Source: Cryphonectria parasitica EP155 (lineage: Eukaryota; Ascomycota; Sordariomycetes; Diaporthales; Cryphonectriaceae). Taken from it: 64,000 nucleotides of DNA. Position 1 is the first letter of the stretch. Every line of letters begins with the position of its first letter. The DNA is taken from NCBI RefSeq assembly GCF_011745365.1, contig NW_024468909.1, positions 1,178,001-1,242,000 of the forward strand, in the 5' to 3' direction. Positions 57,676-64,000 of the stretch are shown here, piece by piece. The position numbers and the translations under genes are program-made. The notes under the pieces were generated by a model, which saw only the letters and a list, made by a program, of their open reading frames with translations, searched no databases and was not told where the DNA came from.

Positions 57676-58010
57676 CCACTCACAAGGACATAGTCATGTA
57701 TGGCACACCACGACATAACGTGTACAAATCAGGAAGGTTGGCATTGCTATCACATGTGACACCTTTAGAAGTTGGCGATATACAAACATTTCTCCTGTCA
57801 ACTTCGGAACAGGCAATCTGGAAGCTCATGATAAATACCCCATCAAGGTCCCAGTATACAGCACATACAAGACTTGAGGTCTCGGGATACATACTGTGTG
57901 AGGGCAAAAAGGCTTGCATTGCTGTGCGCTGAAGAGAAAAGAGAAAGGAAGAGAAACGCCACGAGGCCAGCTATCTGAGGCTATCAACAGGTCTGGCTGT
58001 TGGCTGGCTG

Positions 58011-58026
58011 GGGCCGTGCACGGCCC
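58011..58026. repeat. Perfect 16-bp palindrome GGGCCGTGCACGGCCC
   Basis: Perfect inverted repeat without spacer, framed by further partly complementary sequence (CTGGCTG on the left, TGGGCCAG on the right). It lies about 160 bp beyond the GH12 stop codon. It could form a cruciform or hairpin, or be a dimeric protein site. Confidence 0.8.
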
Positions 58027-58184
58027 TGGGCCAGTGAGTCACTGTCCCTCGCACACATACAATATAATGTCACCAACTAATCATATACTGTGATATCTTT
58101 GGTCATGAGCTGCTGGACCAAGTGTCTGTAATTTTTGTATTTAAAAATTTATATATACAGTTCCAGAAACATCAGGCTTGCACT

Positions 58185-59031
58185 CTAGATGGTCACGTAG
58201 TAGTTGCTCTTCAGGGTGGCCGAGGTTCCTGTGAACGGCTCAGTGCCGGCCTGGATGTCGATGAGGCACGAGCTGGACGAGACACCCTCATAATCGACGA
58301 GGTAATCAAAGAACGACAGAAGGTTGCCATCGAAGGATGTGATCTCGCTGGGGGCAACAAAGCTGTACACCTTTGTGGCGCCGTTCAGGCCATACCACAG
58401 GTTCCAAGTATACCCATCGATGGACGGCGTGGCAATCGTGGCGCCGGTCGACGAGATGGGTCCAGCACCACCAAGGGCGGCCAGCCAGATCATGACCTCG
58501 TACTCGTCGGTTGTCGAGCTGCAGCTAGACGACAGGAACGTGTCAAAGGCCACATCGGCGTCGATGGATGTGCCAGAGTAGCTGTCACGCTGTTAGCATC
58601 CACACCGGCGCAATGTTCGCTATGTAGACCAAGAAAACTCACCTCCACTCCCAGACAGCCTGGATGTCCGAGAGAGCAGACAGCTCCGTAGGGGTGAAGA
58701 CCAGCGAGACGTCGGCGAATGACTTGACGTCGGACGAGCCGCCAGCCCATGTCCAGGATGTCGACCACTCAATGATACCGTTGGTGACGGCCGTGACTGT
58801 CGTGCACTGAGAGCCGCTGGTGGCATCGGCCTCGCCCCACAGATCATTGTAGACAATGTAAGAACCAGTCTCGATCTCGCCCCACTGATCACAGGTCTCG
58901 GTCGAGCGTTCCTTCAGCGATGGGGTTGGCTTCTCGGACTGCTGTGTCTTCACTTTGTGGCCAGGACGGGTAGTCTTCGCTGAGGCGGCACCCGCCAGGG
59001 CAAGAGGGAGAAGGCCTGCAGCGAACTTCAT
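58185..59031 (-). CDS. Secreted GH12 endoglucanase/xyloglucanase
   Basis: Retaining beta-1,4-glucanase of clan GH-C acting outside the cell on cellulose, beta-glucan or xyloglucan. Exons 59031-58643 and 58581-58185 give 261 residues. The signal peptide is MKFAAGLLPLALAGAASA, followed by a basic spacer, then CDQWGEIETGSYIVYNDLWGE, the standard start of the fold. The nucleophile is Glu158 in YEVMIWLAALGG, and the acid/base is Glu244 in IQAGTEPFTGTSA; the C-terminus LKSNYYVTI is typical. Two conserved Cys pairs are visible. The 61-bp intron (GTGAGT, GACAG) is in phase, joining WEW to SYSGTSIDADVAFD. It lacks a CBM. Substrate preference between cellulose and xyloglucan cannot be set from sequence. 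TATA and possible CreA sites are upstream. Confidence 0.93.
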
Positions 59032-59176
59032 GGTGTTTCGAGATGGTGATTAATAATACAAATGATCCAGATATACTGTGCAGGGTATATTGAGAACCTC
59101 GGTGGCAAGGAGTGGCGTGGGTCTGGGAGAAGAATCGAGTAGTCTTGTCCTGTGACTTGCTAAGGAATCTCTCATC

Positions 59177-59187
59177 CTTATATAAAA
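59177..59187 (-). promoter_or_regulatory. TATA box of the GH12 gene
   Basis: On the minus strand this reads TTTTATATAAG, about 150 bp upstream of the ATG, with a pyrimidine/purine-mixed leader after it. Confidence 0.5.
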
Positions 59188-60574
59188 TTAGGAACAGGAG
59201 AATTGACCGTCCTCACTTTGGACTGCAACCATTTCGCCATGGAGCATATGATCTCATGCGCCAACTTCGGCAGCTCACAGCCGGCGCTACGAAGCCTTTC
59301 AAGCTTTTGCTGACGACCTTTCCGCATTGCAGACTCACGAGGTCCACCAATCCCCCAACGGTCTTGTCCGATGAGATTCTGTACTATTGGAAAAGAAGTC
59401 CAGAATGGTCGGTGGAGCCACGAGGAGCTCCGGGGTGGTCAGTGACGGAAATGGAATGCGACTCCAAAGTGGACATCGTGAGCTTTCTCTATTGGCGGAT
59501 TTTCAAATTCACTTTATGCACCCCAGTCTACCTATCCGAGCAGGCGGTCCCTGCAGGCCATACCCCACAAACCGAAATATCCCTTCCACTCCTGTTCGTC
59601 AAACGCGCATGTGCTTGTTGACAATGCGTTCGATTCTAAGATTTGATCGTATGCAAAACTTTCCATTCGGACCCTCCTCCCCCCAAAACTTTTCTCTCCT
59701 TCTTCATCTTTCCCCCTATTTTCACACTACCTTCACTGCGCATGATTTTACTCATGAATATTCATGGGTAGTACACTTGGCTATGAACCCAACTGCGACC
59801 GTGGAGCTTAGCCGTTCTGCTATAGGTTACGCGTATCTATAATACAGTAGCCTGAACTAGTTAGTGGGTATAATATCAGTTGCAGAGTGCGCACATGATG
59901 GTCAGTTTGTGGCTACAGCCGGTACAGAAATGCCGGAGTGTATAGAGGAAAGACTGGAATAAGATTATACGGCATTTACGGCAGGTATATGCCGAGACTA
60001 AATTATAGCTTGTCATTCCATAAATGATTTCGAGCCCCAACAGAAGCAGAACACAACTCGAGTGTCCTATCTCATTTGGGGATGACCAGAACAGACTTGG
60101 ACATTTGGAACTGTCAAGGTCTCTTAATAAATGCACTCCTCGATGCAAACATTTGAGCCTGGTTTATCGGCTTCAAGACTGCCTTACTGTGGAGAAGGAA
60201 AGAAGAGAATATCAAGGCAAAAAACAGTTCTTTGCGGTCTGATCAGATATTGAAAGACGTTGCAGCGGATATCGCGATCGACTTGCTTATTGTTATCTGA
60301 TAAGTGAACGAGACATCCTGCTATTATGGGTTTAATCTCTCTCCAGCGATGATGAAGCAATGCTAGTATTAAGATAACACGTAACAGCCTTCTCTGGTGC
60401 ACATCACGCCGTACTTTGCCATATCTTAATGCAGCGCCACGTCTCCATCATCCCTGAGGACTGCTACAGACATGTTACCTTGCTGAAATTTGTTCGCATT
60501 CGCAACAGGATCTCCTGCGTAGTCCCTACTTGAGGCAACCAAAATATTGCAAACTATGTCCGCCTGGTCCGCCT
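59188..60574. other. GH12 upstream region and intergenic DNA
   Basis: No coding exon recognised. The open frame at 59112-59621 has no protein motifs and covers the GH12 promoter. Confidence 0.5.
59412..59435. promoter_or_regulatory. Paired CreA-type sites in the GH12 promoter
   Basis: GTGGAG (59412-59417) and CCGGGG (59430-59435) both match the SYGGRG site of the carbon-catabolite repressor CreA/CRE1. Their 12-bp spacing and position about 390 bp upstream of GH12 fit the paired functional sites known from other cellulase promoters. Hexamers are common by chance. Confidence 0.3.
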
Positions 60575-62369
60575 TCAGAATATATATGGCTTGGGAAGAC
60601 GCATGCCAAATATCTTTGCGAATCCCGCTGAGGACATGTGTTATTAGCCAAAAGATGAGCTGTCTAGAAGAGCAACGTGAGCGGGTTTGATAACTTACCC
60701 AGAACAAGATAAGCAGATTTGATCGCGACCGAGAACCACAGAATAGCCAGAGGCCAGATCTTGTCTGGCGACCAGTCCCAGGAAGAGTTGGCCAAAAAGG
60801 CGATCAGGATGTTTATCATGACGATGTAGCAATAAGCCAGGATGAACGCGTGAGTGAAACCAAGCACTATTGTCCTGGCCAAGGGAGTCGCCAGGTGCAT
60901 CACTCGGCGTTGCGAGTCTGGAGCAGTTGAGGAACTCTTGGGGGAGAGGACGAATTGATAGGCGAGACGCCAGGAAAAGGCGAGATAAGGCACAGCCAAG
61001 ACCGTGGTAGTATTGGTGAGCTTGAACGACTTGTCGAACGATGACCAAAACGTATTGCTGCATCGCACCACAGGAGAGGCGTGTCCTCCACATTCCGATA
61101 AAGCCCAGTCTGGATTATGCGTGATTGTCGGGTAGTCGTCGGCGTTCTGGATAGGCGGCAGCAACACATAAAAGACAGTAGAGAGCACTACAGTGATTAT
61201 GGAGATCGCTGTCTTGTACCACGATCGTTGTGAGGTCATAAATACCATGAGCTGGGAGATTGAGAGCGTCGAGAGGGCCAGAACCAGAAACCACTTCTTG
61301 ACCATGTGGTCGACATACACCGCTTCGTAATGAGTCTCCCCTGACGCACCTGGATCCTTGGCTGCCATGAAAGTCCCTGTTGCGAGGGCCAATGCAAAGT
61401 AGATTTGGGCTTCCTGGAAGTCGACCATGGTGGAATGTATCAAGGCTCCTGTCCGTTCCTTTAAAGTATCTGACCAGCGTTTTGTGGAGTTTACCGGCTT
61501 TGGAAAGGCTCTGTTAGCGAGCCTGGGCTGGGAAGGGCCCAGACGTGTTCTTGGAAGCTAGATTTCAGACAACGTTGAGCGTCAGAAAGCACTTACCCTC
61601 CAACCGGGCTGTACATCGACGACTTTCCGCTTCTCACGGACGGACCAAGATTTCGAGATGAAATGTGGTACGTCACAAGCCCATAACGACAGAGCATAAA
61701 ACACCACGAGAAGTCCTGCCTGTAACATGTACACCATGGTGACCTAGACTCGCTGTTTTGTCAGAGCCCTGGCTTGAGGGGAGAAAGGCCTTACAGCTGG
61801 GGACATACGCCTGGTCCGGCAAGTATATTGTTCGTCTCATACTGACCATCGTCACAAAGACTTGCCACAGCCTCTATGGTCGTTAGTAACTTGGTAGAAG
61901 ATGTATTCATTGGGCTGTCGGCAATGATTTTCTGCACCTGGCTGCCACAGGTAATGAGAGAGTCATTTGTACAGGCCGCAGCGGTGCAGTAGAGAAAATT
62001 GTCGATGGTAGTGTTGAAGTCGAACTGGGACATGTGCTCCAGCCCAACGAAAGCACCTAGGGCTTCGACGGCGGAATTGTGACCCGTAATGAGTGATGCA
62101 TTTGGCACGAGATTGGCTGCATAGGCGAGCGTGAGGCAATTTGCGATGGTGTAAGTGGACTTGAATAGATATTGGGAGTCCTGGCAAGCCAAGGAGCAAT
62201 TGACACTGTCCTTGTCGCCAATTCCGCAGCCGCCCTGGTATAGATCAATTGCAACGCTATTCCCGAGTGTCGAATAAGGCGGCTTGATGGCAGACTGCAG
62301 ACCGAAACCTGAAGACGGAGGCTGGATGACCGAGACGTTGACGAAATTGTAAGCCGCCATGGCGCCCAT
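60575..62369 (-). CDS. Polytopic membrane protein with Cys-rich, glycosylated ectodomain
   Basis: I do not recognise a named family. Exons 62369-61809, 61743-61597, 61527-60699 and 60627-60575 join in phase to 529 residues. The N-terminal part follows one hydrophobic stretch (CLFTSLMGAMAAYNFV) and is about 150 residues long with many Cys (GGCGIG, NCSLACQD, CTAAACTND, CGSQ, CDDG) and several N-glycosylation sequons, so it should face the outside. About seven hydrophobic helices follow, including MLQAGLLVVFYALSLWAC, KWFLVLALSTLSISQLMVFM, ISIITVVLSTVFYVLL and FTHAFILAYCYIVMINILIAFL. The last intron (60628-60698) has a CTAAT branch site and brings in the short end GFAKIFGMRLPKPYIF. Sequence upstream of the chosen ATG in the same frame also looks coding, so a 5' exon may be missing. 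A receptor or channel-like role is possible but unproven. Confidence 0.7.
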
Positions 62370-62666
62370 GAGAGACGTGAATAAGCAAGACAATATCGAG
62401 AAACGGCAGAGATGAGGATTGATAAATGTCTGGACGTGTGACGTATTGACGCTGCACCTCGCCCACTAAACTATGCTTGGAAGCATCCTATTTCCCCGCG
62501 GGGAATGGGGGCTAAAACAAGTGACAGTTCAAGATTCCGTGGGTGCGTCGCCCGAGTCTCATTAATGCCATGATTTGAAGCATTTCGTGAGAGAGTTGTT
62601 CCTAGCGTGATTGCAATTTGATCTGGGAGACACTGTGAATCACAAATAGGTCAATCAAGACTCCAA

Positions 62667-62676
62667 CTATTTATAG
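62667..62676 (-). promoter_or_regulatory. TATA box upstream of the polytopic membrane protein gene
   Basis: CTATAAATAG on the minus strand, about 300 bp upstream of the chosen ATG; implies a roughly 270-nt leader or a short 5' exon. Confidence 0.45.
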
Positions 62677-62833
62677 AAGACCCAGCTATACTTCTAACTA
62701 CACATTGTATGAGGACTTGGCGCTCTTTTATGAAGATGGCAGACGCAGACATTGTGTTCTCAGTGGACACATCTTAGATTTCGATGCTACTCCCATGCCA
62801 AATTCGACGGCTGTTCATAAAGGGCTCAGCTGC

Positions 62834-63337
62834 TTAATCAGAGACGGTTCTCGCCACAGCAATCACACAGGCAACCCAAGCACCCAGGTCTACCGTCAGC
62901 GTCCTCAGAGTATGCACCGTAAGCCACCTTCTCTGCTGCTCAACCGCCTCGCCCTTCCCATTATCGTCGATCATAGCCTTGATCTTGTACACGACCCCTG
63001 GCACAAAGGCGAGGTGCCCCACTGCGAGAGCCGCACCCGCCGCATACCACGCCCAGCTGCCCTTGGCCCGCAGCAGGCTGCCGTACTTGCGTATGTTGAT
63101 GATAGATGTGACGCTCGTGACGGTGAGCGGGAACAGGACGCGTTCGATGTCATGGATCTCAAGGACTTTCTTCCACCAGAGGGGCAAGATGGCCTTGGAC
63201 TGTTCTTCGAGGTCACGGTGGGCAAAGGTGCCGTACATGACGCGCTGGTCCCAGGCGAACCAGAGCGTGCATGTTGAGCTGATGAGGGGCGTCAGCCGGA
63301 GGAGGGTGGCTGGGTCGACGAAGAGTCCGGATGCCAT
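62834..63337 (-). CDS. DUF1772-like small integral membrane protein (anthrone oxygenase-like)
   Basis: Single-exon protein of 167 residues with four hydrophobic segments. It starts MASGLFVDPATLLRLTPLI, then TCTLWFAWDQRVMYGTFAHR, a highly typical beginning for this fungal family, then WWKKVLEIHDIERVLFPLTVTSVTSIIN, AWYAAGAALAVGHLAFVPGVVY, and a last helix LGAWVACVIAVARTV. Some family members oxidise anthrones in polyketide pathways, but many are stand-alone with unknown role. There is no polyketide synthase in the window, so no pathway is proposed. The plus-strand frame over the same bases is a shadow. Confidence 0.75.
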   Translation of the reverse strand: MASGLFVDPATLLRLTPLISSTCTLWFAWDQRVMYGTFAHRDLEEQSKAILPLWWKKVLEIHDIERVLFPLTVTSVTSIINIRKYGSLLRAKGSWAWYAAGAALAVGHLAFVPGVVYKIKAMIDDNGKGEAVEQQRRWLTVHTLRTLTVDLGAWVACVIAVARTVSD

Positions 63338-64000
63338 ATTTCTTGGAGAGAGAGGGCTGAGGTGCTCGGTTCAACTATCAGGGCTCGATTTTGATAAATT
63401 TTTGAGATCAATTTTCAATATGATAGTCCGTCTTGGGAGCGTGTCCATTGATGTAGTCAGAAATGCTGGGGCGCCGAAGCCTACGCGAGTCCGAGCCTTA
63501 CCGAAATTTACCCACAGGCTTACGCTGATCACATTGAAATCAGACGAGACATCAACGAATTAGTGTTGTCGCATAAGCAAATATCAACCGTGGGCCTCGG
63601 ACTGTTGAGGAACAACGGCCGAACTTGAATCCGACGGAGTCAGATTATGGTCAAAAGGCCGTTTGCGCTGTTTTTTTTTCTCACTTTCTTTTCTTCTTCT
63701 TTCTCGAACTTGTATTCCTGGTCATCATCTAGCATCGATGAGATGATTCTCCGCAGAACAGATGGTGTTTAAGCCTAATCATGCTGCTTTCCACACCCAC
63801 ACAGAAGACGATTCCCCTGCTTCATGGATGTGGCTCATGGGAAGACAAGCCTGGCCCTGCGATGCTGCAAGTCGATTGCTCAGGAACTCAGCCTTCTCTA
63901 CACATCCAAGGGCTGAGATCTCATCTTCGCGACCCCACCCATTTTCTGTCTGTGCTTTCCAGCTGCCCGACCACCACTCCACCAACGCGAGCGACTGTAT
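63338..64000. other. Right-edge intergenic sequence
   Basis: Contains a T/C-rich tract near 63670-63710. No gene recognised; a gene starting beyond the right edge could have its promoter here. Confidence 0.5.

Larger units (their letters stand above)
55803..58184. other. Intergenic between KEP and GH12 genes
   Basis: No gene recognised over 2.4 kb. It holds a TCACTTGA octamer (56865-56872), a T16 run (57660-57675) and a perfect 16-bp palindrome (58011-58026). Confidence 0.55.

Noticed and set aside
59112..59621. 169-codon ORF upstream of GH12
   Set aside because: No motif or protein-like composition; it covers the GH12 promoter with its TATA box.
60426..60627. Alternative C-terminal exon for the polytopic membrane protein (frame reading LIFWLITHVLSG)
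   Set aside because: No donor/acceptor pair reaches it in phase from the GTAAGT donor at 60698; the 71-bp intron ending at 60628 does keep phase.
62705..63277. 190-codon plus-strand ORF
   Set aside because: Antisense of the DUF1772-like gene, whose minus-strand frame has clear family motifs.

Overview
The window is nuclear DNA of a filamentous ascomycete. Genes carry short GT-AG introns of about 50-135 bp, often with CTAAC/CTNAC-like branch sites. The protein set fits Pezizomycotina, most likely a Sordariomycete that degrades plant biomass: a Zn2Cys6 regulator, GH7 and GH12 cellulases, an NLR-type STAND protein, ATG17 and a CBM21 PP1 subunit. No species can be named from the sequence alone. 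All gene models below were spliced by hand from motif continuity and reading-frame phase.

Layout. (1) 1-10.1 kb looks like a catabolic cluster: an MFS transporter (cut by the left edge), a dihydroxyacetone-kinase-family kinase, an RpiB/LacAB sugar-phosphate isomerase, a class II aldolase with altered phosphate loops, and a Zn2Cys6 regulator. Kinase and isomerase share one divergent promoter; aldolase and regulator share another. The content resembles fungal and bacterial tetritol/ketose (erythritol-type) pathways. (2) 10.7-13.8 kb has a small proline/lysine-rich ORF and a SIRT6-like sirtuin with an extra C-terminal domain. (3) 13.8-35.2 kb is about 21 kb without a recognisable gene, rich in simple repeats; it holds six copies of TCACTTGA between 20.8 and 25.4 kb and ends in a pyrimidine-rich leader. 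(4) 35.2-44.6 kb holds a glycogen-targeting PP1 regulatory subunit, a NACHT STAND protein and a 7-TM receptor-like protein whose frame changes between TM4 and TM5. (5) 46.6-53.5 kb holds a P450, a GH7 endoglucanase, a doubtful tiny ORF and ATG17. (6) 54.3-63.3 kb holds a secreted Kex2-processed repeat (KEP) protein, a GH12 endoglucanase, a cysteine-rich polytopic membrane protein and a small DUF1772-like membrane protein.

The two most interesting items are the KEP precursor at 54.3-55.7 kb, with 12 copies of a Pro/Leu-rich unit and 11 KR sites, and the kinase-isomerase-aldolase-regulator cluster at the left end. The GH7 and GH12 enzymes would act together on beta-1,4-glucans outside the cell, but nothing in the sequence ties them to the KEP gene or the P450.
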